NCBI GenBank assembly: GCA_030037515.1
Contig: JASHRE010000773.1
Location: 1 to 6,619 of the forward strand
Source: Candidatus Sulfotelmatobacter sp.
Lineage (GTDB): Bacteria; Acidobacteriota; Terriglobia; Terriglobales; Acidobacteriaceae
Direction: 5' to 3'
DNA: 6,619 nucleotides
In this document: positions 1-6,502 of the stretch, one piece after another
How positions within the stretch are numbered: the stretch's first letter is position 1
Layout of the letters: every line of letters starts with the position of its first letter
The notes under the pieces: generated by a model
Databases searched by the model: none
What the model was told of the DNA's origin: nothing
Seen by the model: only the letters and a program-made list of their open reading frames with translations
Translations under genes and position numbers: made by a program

Positions 1-1022
1 AAGTTTATGCCCTACGTACGCTGCACGCCATAAGCACCGAATATGCAGGCAGTCTCGAACCGGGGCACGCCCTGCGTACTATCTTGGCCGCGGCCGATCT
101 GTTGCAGGCCAAAGTCTGCGTGATTATCTCGGCCGATGAATCGACCATTGAGCCCGACTGGCTGCAGAAGCTGGTGAAACCCATCTATCACGACAACTTC
201 GATCTGACTCTGCCCATCTATCAAAGGCAAAGATTCGAGGGCGTCCTCATGCGCAACGTGCTGTATCCGATGGTGCGCTCCATATACGGATACCGAGTGC
301 GTGAGCCCTTCGCGTCTGATTTTGCCATTTCCAGCCGACTCGCAACCGATTTTCTAAACCGTGATGTGTGGGAACAGGACGGGGTCAGAATCGGCCCCGA
401 AATTTCTCTTACGGTGGCCGCGATCACTGGCAGCTACCACGTATGCCAGGCGTTTTTGGGGGTCCGCGCCCACACCGATCCTAGTGCGACGGATCTGGTT
501 TTCGCACTGCGCCGTTCCGTGGGTGCACTGTTTGACTGTCTGGACGAGGATTTTCCGGTGTGGAGCTCGATTTCTTCTTCCCGGCCCGTGCCGATATTCG
601 ATGGCCACTATGAGGTTGCGCCCGAGTCCTTCAACATTAATCTGGAGCGCCTGCGCGACATGTTTGCCAACGGCGTTTCGGAACTGGACCCCGTATTTCA
701 GTACATTCTGTCGGCCGAAACTTTGGCCGATCTGCACAAGGTGGCGGCGCTCACTGTCGATCAGTTTCGTTATCCGCCAGAGCTTTGGGCCAGAACCATT
801 TTCGAATTTGCCGCTTCGTTTCATCAATCGGTCATTAATCGGGACCACATTATCCAGGCTCTCGGTCCCCTTTTCCGCGGGCGTGCGTTGAGCTTTTTGC
901 AGGAAGTGAGCGACGCTTCCGAAGAGCAGATCGAGAGAAACGTCGAGAGTTTGTGCACGGAATTCGAACGCCTGAAACCGTACTTTCTCGAACTCTGGAA
1001 AGACAAAAAGGTGAAACCCTAA
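1..1022 (+). CDS. Glycosyltransferase, GpgS/mannosylglycerate-synthase-like (5' end missing)
   Basis: The frame is open from the left edge (first full codon at base 3) to the TAA at 1020-1022, giving 339 visible residues. The N-terminal Rossmann start of the GT-A domain, roughly 60-80 residues by family length, lies outside the window; a TTG at 84 is internal, not the start. The order of motifs fits the GpgS/MGS-like nucleotide-sugar transferases. PGHALRTIL sits where GKGEAL-type motifs occur. CVIISADEST (about 117-146) is at the metal-binding DxD site. Next come YPMVRSIYGYRV and FASDFAISSRLA, then VRIGPEISL and QAFLGVRAH, whose His (471-473) fits the conserved metal-ligand His. A helical C-terminal domain follows (PELWARTIFEFAASFH, KPYFLELW). 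Members of the family transfer a sugar from an NDP-sugar to a small acceptor such as (phospho)glycerate in the cytoplasm. The donor and acceptor here are not determinable. Several family positions diverge, including the first Asp of DxD, which is Ser here. Confidence 0.8.
   Translation, partial: VYALRTLHAISTEYAGSLEPGHALRTILAAADLLQAKVCVIISADESTIEPDWLQKLVKPIYHDNFDLTLPIYQRQRFEGVLMRNVLYPMVRSIYGYRVREPFASDFAISSRLATDFLNRDVWEQDGVRIGPEISLTVAAITGSYHVCQAFLGVRAHTDPSATDLVFALRRSVGALFDCLDEDFPVWSSISSSRPVPIFDGHYEVAPESFNINLERLRDMFANGVSELDPVFQYILSAETLADLHKVAALTVDQFRYPPELWARTIFEFAASFHQSVINRDHIIQALGPLFRGRALSFLQEVSDASEEQIERNVESLCTEFERLKPYFLELWKDKKVKP
1008..1013 (+). promoter_or_regulatory. Ribosome binding site of the MscS-like gene
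   Basis: AAGGTG lies 8 nt before the ATG at 1022, inside the last codons of the glycosyltransferase gene. With the TAATG overlap it fixes the start of the downstream gene at 1022. The frame is open further upstream, to a GTG at 953, but that extension would lie wholly inside the upstream gene and is unlikely. Confidence 0.6.
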
Positions 1023-1726
1023 TGCGAGAAATTATCGTCACGGAATTGACCCAAGGTTTGCAGGAGATAGCCCGAGAGTTCGCCCACTATCTGCCCCGGG
1101 TGATCGTCATGCTGATTGTGGTCTTCATCGGCTGGGTGATCGCGTACTTGGTGAAAGTCATCACGCGCAGCATCCTGCGCGTAACTCGTTTCTCGAAGCT
1201 TTCAGAAAACGCTGGAGCCACGGAACTGTTGAAGCGCGCGGCGCTGCCTCCATCCTCGGAATTGGTGAGCCGGGTCGTCTTCTGGGTGGCATGGGTCGGC
1301 TTCAGCTTGCTGGGCGTGAGTGCACTCGGAATCGTTGGCCTGGAGGAATATACCTCGCGGTTCTTTCTTTTCCTGCCGCGTTTGTTTGCCGCGGTGGTCA
1401 TTTTCTTTTTGGGATTTCTGGCCGCCAGTTTCTTTTCTCGCGCCGCGCTGCTGGCCGCCGTGAACGCCGATATCCGTTCTTCACGGCTGATCAGTCATAT
1501 CGTGCGGGTCATCATCAGCATTTTTACGATTTCTATAGTTTTTGAGGTGCTTGGCGTTGCCGAAGGAACTCTGCTCATTGCCTTTGGGATTGCCTTCGGC
1601 GCTCTGATGCTCGGGTTGGCGATTGCGTTTGGATTGGGAGGCAGAGATTTGGCTAAGGAGTTTCTCGAGCGGCGACTGGGAAAGGGCAAGCGCGAAGAAA
1701 AAGAAGACGAACTGTTTCCGCTGTGA
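1022..1726 (+). CDS. Short MscS-like / conserved TM-helix membrane protein
   Basis: This is a 234-residue inner-membrane protein with about five hydrophobic helices (near residues 24-46, 83-106, 118-140, 157-178 and 184-204). It contains an internal repeat. The segment YLPRVIVMLIVVFIGWVIAY (23-42) resembles FLPRLFAAVVIFFLGFLAAS (117-136), and each is followed by an amphipathic stretch and a second helix ending in LGVS/LGVA. This is the pattern of the conserved TM-helix family often annotated as mechanosensitive ion channel. The last helix, ending AFGLGGRDLAKEFLERRL, resembles the pore-lining TM3 of MscS. The protein then ends in a charged tail (GKGKREEKEDELFPL), so the cytoplasmic beta and alpha/beta domains of full MscS are absent. 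The start is ATG 1022, overlapping the upstream TAA. Channel activity is not proven by sequence; a structural or regulatory membrane role is possible. Confidence 0.8.
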   Translation: MREIIVTELTQGLQEIAREFAHYLPRVIVMLIVVFIGWVIAYLVKVITRSILRVTRFSKLSENAGATELLKRAALPPSSELVSRVVFWVAWVGFSLLGVSALGIVGLEEYTSRFFLFLPRLFAAVVIFFLGFLAASFFSRAALLAAVNADIRSSRLISHIVRVIISIFTISIVFEVLGVAEGTLLIAFGIAFGALMLGLAIAFGLGGRDLAKEFLERRLGKGKREEKEDELFPL

Positions 1727-1837
1727 AGCTCAGGGGACCGTCCGATAATGGGCACTTCAATCCGGCACCGGACACCATGAGGCGGGTGCAGATCATATCG
1801 CCTTCCTTTCTCCTCGTTTTTCCAACAACATAAAGCT

Positions 1838-1866
1838 CTTCCAGTGTGGCTGGATGTTTGCATAAT
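1838..1866 (+). promoter_or_regulatory. Possible weak sigma70-type promoter before the efflux cluster
   Basis: The 148-bp spacer 1727-1874 contains CATAAT at 1861-1866, five of six matches to TATAAT. CTTCCA at 1838-1843 is a poor -35 box (three of six), placed 17 bp upstream. Transcription would begin around 1873, almost at the adaptor's ATG (1875), giving a near-leaderless message. No strong Shine-Dalgarno precedes that ATG (only GGGG at about 1869-1872), which fits this reading. No convincing terminator for the upstream pair was seen, so readthrough is also possible. Confidence 0.25.
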
Positions 1867-1874
1867 CTGGGGCG

Positions 1875-3134
1875 ATGGATATCGCACGACCAGAGTTTCG
1901 CCGGCAAAGAAGACGGCGACAGATCATTTGGTCCGCTATCGGCGTGATTGCCCTCAGTGGGGTCACGGCTGCGGTGATGCGGCTGAAGCCTGCCGCGCCC
2001 GAGGTTGAGCGCAGCACGGTCTACGCTGACACCGTCAAGCGCGGCCCCATGCTGCGCCAGGTGCGGGGCCTTGGATCATTGATTCCCAGCCAGGAGTTCA
2101 TCCGTCAGATACCAGCAGAGACCGAAGCTACCGTGGTTCGGATCCGCTTGCTGCCGGGCACCCAAGTCGAGGCCGACACCATTTTGCTCGACATGAGCAA
2201 TCCTCAAGTCGAGCAGGCGGCAGTCGATGCCAACCTGCAATTGAAGGAAGCGGATGCCGAACTTCAGAGCCTGCGCGTCACCCTGCAAAGTAATCTGATG
2301 AATGAGAAGGCCGATGCCGCTACGGTCAATGCCGACTACACGCAAGCCAAGCTTCAGGCCGATACGGACAAGGCTCTCTACGATCTTGGAGTAATCTCGG
2401 GACTCGCGTACAAGAATTCCAAAAGCAAGTCCGACGAGCTCACCACCCGCAACGACATCGAAGTCGAGCGCCTGGACATAACCCAGAAGGCCATCGAGTC
2501 GCAAATCGCCGAGCAGCAAGCGAAAGTAGATCAAATCCGCGCGCTGGCCGAACTCAAACAGGAACAATTGGACGCATTGAAAGTTCGGGCGGGCATTGAG
2601 GGCGTTCTGGTTGATCTGCCGTTGCAAGTCGGCCAACACGTGTTGCCTGGGACCATGCTGGCCAAGGTGGTTCAGCCGAATCATCTGATGGCGGAATTGA
2701 AGGTTCCAGAAACGCAGGCGCGCGACGTGCAGATCGGCCAGCCGGCAGTAATCGACACGCACAATGGCACTGTGGACGGAAGTGTCATGCGGGTCGATCC
2801 TGCGGTGCAGAACGGTACGGTCACGGTGGATGTGAAACTCACCGGCAATTTGCCGCAGGGCGCGCGGCCAGATCTAAGTGTCGACGGAACCATCGATCTG
2901 GAGCGGCTCGACAACGTCCTCTACGTCGGACGTCCGGCATTCGGACAAGAGAACAGCACCATCAGTCTGTTCAAGCTTGATCCCGATGGCAAAGGCGCGG
3001 TGCGGGTTCCGGTCAGAGTGGGCCGCGCCTCGGTGAATTCGATTCAGATCCTGGAAGGCTTGCACGAAGGCGACACCGTCATTCTTTCCGACATGTCGCG
3101 CAACGATAACACCGACCGGATAAGACTGGATTGA
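1875..3134 (+). CDS. Periplasmic adaptor (HlyD/MacA-type membrane fusion protein)
   Basis: The 419-residue protein has the full adaptor layout. A very basic N-terminus (RRQRRRR, 10-15) is followed by one membrane anchor (about 17-36), which orients the rest into the periplasm; no lipobox is present. A first lipoyl half follows (about 76-108, VVRIRLLPGTQVEADTILL). Next is a long coiled-coil hairpin (about 109-232) rich in Ala, Glu, Gln, Lys and Leu, then the second lipoyl half (about 237-266, LVDLPLQVGQHVLPGTMLAK). A beta-barrel (about 268-342) and a membrane-proximal domain (about 343-419, ending RVGRASVNSIQILEGLHEGD plus a short tail) complete it. Such proteins bridge an inner-membrane ABC permease to an outer-membrane channel. 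The ATPase and permease genes that follow make it the adaptor of a MacAB-like exporter. ATG 1875 is chosen because it gives the complete basic-plus-TM N-terminus. Substrate unknown. Confidence 0.9.
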   Translation: MDIARPEFRRQRRRRQIIWSAIGVIALSGVTAAVMRLKPAAPEVERSTVYADTVKRGPMLRQVRGLGSLIPSQEFIRQIPAETEATVVRIRLLPGTQVEADTILLDMSNPQVEQAAVDANLQLKEADAELQSLRVTLQSNLMNEKADAATVNADYTQAKLQADTDKALYDLGVISGLAYKNSKSKSDELTTRNDIEVERLDITQKAIESQIAEQQAKVDQIRALAELKQEQLDALKVRAGIEGVLVDLPLQVGQHVLPGTMLAKVVQPNHLMAELKVPETQARDVQIGQPAVIDTHNGTVDGSVMRVDPAVQNGTVTVDVKLTGNLPQGARPDLSVDGTIDLERLDNVLYVGRPAFGQENSTISLFKLDPDGKGAVRVPVRVGRASVNSIQILEGLHEGDTVILSDMSRNDNTDRIRLD

Positions 3135-3254
3135 ATCATTGAATCGTTCAGTCATTCAGTGATTGAGTCGCTGGGCCATTGCTGACCGAGCGCCATGCAC
3201 GCTCGGTTTGCTGATGGCTCAGTGGCTCAATGACTCAATGACTCAATGAACAAA
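3131..3254 (+). repeat. 8-bp tandem repeats arranged as a large inverted repeat (hairpin)
   Basis: Read from 3131 in steps of eight, the left arm is TTGAATCA, TTGAATCG, TTCAGTCA, TTCAGTGA, TTGAGTCG, CTGGGCCA, then a degenerate copy. The first unit includes the adaptor's stop codon. The right arm (3215-3246) carries the same unit inverted: TGGCTCAG, TGGCTCAA, TGACTCAA, TGACTCAA, then a degenerate copy. Bases 3144-3179 pair with 3214-3249: 29 Watson-Crick pairs, 4 G.U and 3 mismatches. The tip is a perfect 8-bp stem, ACCGAGCG (3185-3192) with CGCTCGGT (3200-3207), closing a 7-nt loop. No U-tract follows, so it is not a classical terminator. It lies inside an apparent operon, between adaptor and ATPase, where it could act as an mRNA stabiliser or processing site. 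It may also be a dispersed repeat family of the genome. Confidence 0.85.
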
Positions 3255-3262
3255 TCTGAATT

Positions 3263-3268
3263 GAGGAG
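3263..3268 (+). promoter_or_regulatory. Ribosome binding site of the ABC ATPase gene
   Basis: GAGGAG lies 5 nt before ATG 3274 and 13 nt after the right end of the large hairpin (3249). It is therefore outside the stem and should stay accessible. It supports the 3274 start. Confidence 0.8.
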
Positions 3269-3273
3269 CGCTC

Positions 3274-3999
3274 ATGACCGATGCCGCACAGCCGCTGATC
3301 CAGATTGAAGACCTGACCAAAATTTTCTACACCGACGAGATCGAAACCCACGCGCTTTCCGGCGTTCACCTCTCCATTCACAAAGGAGAATACGTGGCCA
3401 TGTCGGGACCTTCCGGATGCGGCAAGTCGACGCTGCTTTCGATCATTGGCCTGCTCGATACGCCGACGGCGGGCAAGTATCAGTTGAATAGCCAGCCCGT
3501 CGAGAACCTCGATTTCGCCGCGCGCTCCCGCATTCGCAACCAGGAAATCGGATTCATTTTCCAGAGTTTCAACCTGATCGGCGATCTCACGGTCTATGAA
3601 AACGTCGAATTGCCGCTGACCTATCGCCAGAGAATGCCTTCGGCGGATCGCAAGAAACGGGTCATGGAATCCCTCGAACGCGTCGGCATGGCGCATCGCA
3701 TACGGCACTACCCCTCGCAGCTTTCCGGAGGTCAGCAGCAACGCGTAGCCGTGGCCCGAGCTCTTGCCGGGCATCCTTCGATCCTGCTTGCTGACGAGCC
3801 CACCGGAAATCTCGATTCGCGCAACGGCGAAGCGGTCATGCAGCTTCTGCAAGACCTGCACAAGGACGGCGCGACGATCTGCATGGTGACGCACGATCCG
3901 CGCTTCGCCAAGCACGCGCAGCGCGAAGTCCATCTTTTCGACGGCAAAGTGGTCGCCGAAGAGGAACTGAAAAAACTGATGGCGGAAAGCATCGCTTGA
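3274..3999 (+). CDS. ABC transporter ATP-binding protein (MacB/LolD class)
   Basis: The 241-residue nucleotide-binding subunit has all the expected motifs: Walker A GPSGCGKST (45-53), Q-loop FIFQSFNL with Gln97, signature LSGGQQQR (150-157), Walker B ILLADEP with catalytic Glu175, D-loop NLDS (179-182) and H-loop His207 in MVTHDPR. The insert with LIGDLTVYENVELPL after the Q-loop, and the overall length, are typical of the MacB/LolD/FtsE class. That class powers FtsX-fold permeases by mechanotransmission rather than by classical transmembrane transport. It would act as a homodimer on the cytoplasmic face. It is the only ATPase in the window, lying between an adaptor and two FtsX-fold permeases, so it most likely serves one or both of them. 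No missing or altered catalytic residue was found. Confidence 0.96.
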   Translation: MTDAAQPLIQIEDLTKIFYTDEIETHALSGVHLSIHKGEYVAMSGPSGCGKSTLLSIIGLLDTPTAGKYQLNSQPVENLDFAARSRIRNQEIGFIFQSFNLIGDLTVYENVELPLTYRQRMPSADRKKRVMESLERVGMAHRIRHYPSQLSGGQQQRVAVARALAGHPSILLADEPTGNLDSRNGEAVMQLLQDLHKDGATICMVTHDPRFAKHAQREVHLFDGKVVAEEELKKLMAESIA

Positions 4000-4017
4000 G
4001 CGCACCGTAGCGCTCGA
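3996..4017 (+). other. Small hairpin over the ATPase stop codon
   Basis: GAGCGC (3998-4003) pairs perfectly with GCGCTC (4010-4015) around the 6-nt loop ACCGTA. The stem can extend by a T.G pair and a T-A pair to 8 bp. The TGA stop (3997-3999) is inside the stem and no T-run follows, so it is not a normal intrinsic terminator. It could lower expression of the permease relative to the ATPase or be a processing site, but it is short enough to be chance in GC-rich DNA. Confidence 0.35.
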
Positions 4018-4058
4018 TCCGGAAATTTGGAGATTGGACCGCAACAAGTGCGTGATTT

Positions 4059-6494
4059 ATGACCGGATTCCTGCAAGATCTTCGCTACGCGCTGCGGCAA
4101 TTACGCAAAAGCCCGGGGTTTACCGCCGTCGCAGTACTCACCCTGGGGCTCGGCATCGGTGCTACCACAACAATATTCTCCGTTGTTCACGCGGTGCTGC
4201 TGCAGCCGCTCGCAATCCTGGACCCGTCTCGCGTGGTTTGCGTCCAGGAACACTGGCGAGATTTTCTTGGCGGCCTCTCGGTGGGGAACTTTGCCGATGT
4301 GCGGCAGCAAAGCGATTCTTTCTCGAGCTTTGGCGCGTCCGGTAGCGCGAGCTTTAATCTGGCAACCCAGGATGCACCCGAGAGGATCGAGGGTGAAATC
4401 GTCACCGCAGGTTACTTCTCGACGTTCGGAGTGCAACCGATCGCGGGGAGAGTTTTCACGCCGGACGAGGACCGGCCCGGGCATTCGCAGGTGGCTGTGA
4501 TCAGCGAGCGGCTGCGGCGGACGCACTTCCACCAAGACCCCGCTATTGTCGGGCAAACCATTCGCATGAATGGATTGCCCTACATCGTGATTGGCGTGGT
4601 GCCGAAGAGTTTCGATCCCCTGCTCGAAAACAGCGACATATGGATTCCCGCGGCTTACAGCGGGCAGCAGCTCGCCGATCATGACGACCATTATTTGACC
4701 GTGATTGGCAGGCTCAAGCCTGGAGTTACTCCGGCAGCGGCTCAAGCCGAACTGAATGTGATTGCGCAGAGACTGCAGCAGCAATTTCCAATCGATGACA
4801 AAGAACGAGATCTCAACATTAGGCCGCTGACGACGGTCTTGCTGGGTGATCAGAAATTGATGTTGTGGATGTTGCTGGCCTCGGTTGGATGTTTGCTGTT
4901 GATCGCTTGTGCCAATATCGCCAATCTGCAGCTGGCCGGAGCGCGCAAGCGGAAGAAGGAAATTGCGGTGCGCGCGGCGGTCGGAGCTTCGGCCCAACGT
5001 GTCGTCCGGCAGCTGCTGACTGAGAGCGTTGTGCTGGGTGCTGCCGGAGGACTGGCCGGCATCTGGTTGGCGTTTTGGGGAGTCTCATGGGTTCGCGCGC
5101 ATGGTCCAGTGGATGTGCCCCGGCTGGATCAGGCCAGCGTCGATCGAATCGCGCTGCTGTTTGCCGGCGGCGTGACTCTGCTCTCCGCCTTTTTATCCGG
5201 GGTCGCGCCCGCGCTGCGCGCCGCTTCCGTCCGCTTGGCCGACGCCATCAAGGAAGGAGCCAGCAGCTTGAGCGGGAGCCGCGACCGGATTCAAAGCGTC
5301 CTTGTGGTTGGGGAAATTGCGCTCGCACTGATGCTGATGGCGGGGGCAGGGTTGTCGATCCGTAGTGCTTTGTTCGTCTTGCGCCTGAGTCCGGGATTCG
5401 ACGCCAGCAACCTCACCGTCGGTCGCGTCGGGCTTCCCGACGCGAACTATCGCGATCCTGCTGTTGCGCGCCAAACCTTCGAACGGATCATGGATGCAGC
5501 AGCAGCTTTGCCTGGAGTGGAATCGTCCGCGATAGTCTCGCGTGCTCCGCTGGCGGTGGGCTGGAGTGCCAACGGACTGATCGCCGAAGGAAGGCCTCTC
5601 GATCCCTCCAGCAGAGTAAACGCAATCTCGCAGATTGTTTCTCCAAGCTATCTCTCGACGGCTCGCCTGACGCTAAAGGCCGGGCGCAACTTCACTGCGC
5701 AGGACGCGCGCGATAAGGTCCTGGTCACGATCGTGAATGAGAGTCTGGCGCGAACCATGTGGCCGGGCGAGAATCCAGTCGGGAAACGCTTTGCCTGCTG
5801 TGAGGATAACGGTCCCAGGGGCCGCATCAATCCTGTGTGGCATGAGGTGGTGGGCGTAGTGGGTGATGTGCGCGCCCGGGCTCTCGACCTCGACGTTCAG
5901 CCCATGTTCTACCTTCCCCTAGCCCAGATGCCGCCCGGCGCCTGGGATTGGCTCGGGCGCACGATGGACTTGGTTGTGCGTACCCACGCCGGAGCTTTTC
6001 CGGCCAACGATCTGCGAAGGGTTGTGGCCACGATTGCCCCCGGCGTGCCTATCTATGAACTTTCAACGATGCAGGAGAAAATTGCGGGCTCGTTGGAGGA
6101 ATCGCACTTCGATACATTCCTGCTTTCTTTGTTTGCCAGCATCGCGCTGGTTTTGTCTTCGGTTGGAATCTACGGAGTTCTGTCGCATGTGTTCGCACAA
6201 CGCACGCGCGATATCGGACTGCGCATGGCGCTTGGTGCTACGCGCGGCCGGATCGCAGGCCACGTCTTGGGCTGCGGATTACGGCTCATCGCACCGGGTG
6301 TTGGGCTCGGACTTATCGGAGGGCTGGTCGGCGCCCGGCTGGTTTCATCATTGCTTTACGGGGTGCGCGCAACGGATGCGGTTGCATTTACGGCCGCAGC
6401 CTGTGTTCTGACGTCCATTGCGCTGCTGGCCAGCTACATTCCGGCGCGCCGTGCCGCGAACCTCGATCCCATGGTGGCATTGCGTTACGAGTGA
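4059..6494 (+). CDS. ADOP-type double MacB/FtsX ABC permease
   Basis: The 811-residue permease is built as two MacB_PCD-FtsX units. TM1 is at about 21-46, followed by a large periplasmic domain (about 47-266) and TMs at about 267-292, 318-340 and 364-388. The second unit has a TM at about 413-435, a periplasmic domain (about 436-684) and TMs at about 685-710, 734-760 and 773-795. The coupling motif occurs twice, as KKEIAVRAAVGAS (299-311) and RTRDIGLRMALGATRG (715-730), where the ATPase would dock. The N-terminal LRYALRQLRKSPGF and C-terminal RRAANLDPMVALRYE are hallmarks of the acidobacterial ADOP family, and the length is typical. An in-frame TGA at 4053-4055 excludes any longer product. 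No good Shine-Dalgarno is present: the nearest GGAG is 26 nt away. The likely role is export or envelope handling of an unknown substrate with the upstream adaptor and ATPase. Confidence 0.93.
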   Translation: MTGFLQDLRYALRQLRKSPGFTAVAVLTLGLGIGATTTIFSVVHAVLLQPLAILDPSRVVCVQEHWRDFLGGLSVGNFADVRQQSDSFSSFGASGSASFNLATQDAPERIEGEIVTAGYFSTFGVQPIAGRVFTPDEDRPGHSQVAVISERLRRTHFHQDPAIVGQTIRMNGLPYIVIGVVPKSFDPLLENSDIWIPAAYSGQQLADHDDHYLTVIGRLKPGVTPAAAQAELNVIAQRLQQQFPIDDKERDLNIRPLTTVLLGDQKLMLWMLLASVGCLLLIACANIANLQLAGARKRKKEIAVRAAVGASAQRVVRQLLTESVVLGAAGGLAGIWLAFWGVSWVRAHGPVDVPRLDQASVDRIALLFAGGVTLLSAFLSGVAPALRAASVRLADAIKEGASSLSGSRDRIQSVLVVGEIALALMLMAGAGLSIRSALFVLRLSPGFDASNLTVGRVGLPDANYRDPAVARQTFERIMDAAAALPGVESSAIVSRAPLAVGWSANGLIAEGRPLDPSSRVNAISQIVSPSYLSTARLTLKAGRNFTAQDARDKVLVTIVNESLARTMWPGENPVGKRFACCEDNGPRGRINPVWHEVVGVVGDVRARALDLDVQPMFYLPLAQMPPGAWDWLGRTMDLVVRTHAGAFPANDLRRVVATIAPGVPIYELSTMQEKIAGSLEESHFDTFLLSLFASIALVLSSVGIYGVLSHVFAQRTRDIGLRMALGATRGRIAGHVLGCGLRLIAPGVGLGLIGGLVGARLVSSLLYGVRATDAVAFTAAACVLTSIALLASYIPARRAANLDPMVALRYE

Positions 6495-6500
6495 GGAGGA
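6493..6500 (+). promoter_or_regulatory. Shine-Dalgarno for the second ADOP permease, overlapping the previous stop
   Basis: GAGGAGGA begins within the TGA (6492-6494) of the first permease gene. It lies only 2 nt from GTG 6503 and 11 nt from the in-frame ATG 6512, so it does not decide between the two. The arrangement implies translational coupling of the two permeases. Confidence 0.7.
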
Positions 6501-6502
6501 CT

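Noticed and set aside
361..891. Overlapping + strand frame inside the glycosyltransferase gene
   Set aside because: The main frame carries family motifs throughout this interval; this one gives an Arg/Trp/Cys-rich out-of-frame product.
1761..1772. TCCGGCACCGGA palindrome in the 1727-1874 spacer
   Set aside because: A 5-bp stem with a 2-nt loop and no T-run is neither a stable hairpin nor a terminator. As a lone operator candidate it is too short to support.
2076..2762. Long open frame on the - strand opposite the adaptor (228 codons)
   Set aside because: It lies wholly inside the adaptor gene, its product resembles no family, and GC-biased third positions commonly create such antisense frames.
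3131..3254. CRISPR array or intrinsic terminator in the repeat spacer
   Set aside because: The units are 8 bp and contiguous with no spacers, so it is not CRISPR. The hairpin has no following T-run and sits inside an operon, so it is not a classical terminator.
3235..4047. Long - strand open frame opposite the ATPase (270 codons)
   Set aside because: The opposite strand encodes an ABC ATPase with every motif intact. This product is Arg/His-rich with no recognisable domain.
4040..4052. CGCA-ACAAG-TGCG mini-hairpin before the permease start
   Set aside because: A 4-bp stem is expected by chance in DNA of this composition.
4101..4997. Long - strand open frame opposite the permease (298 codons)
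   Set aside because: Shadow of the clearly coding permease; low-complexity composition and no plausible ribosome site or motif.
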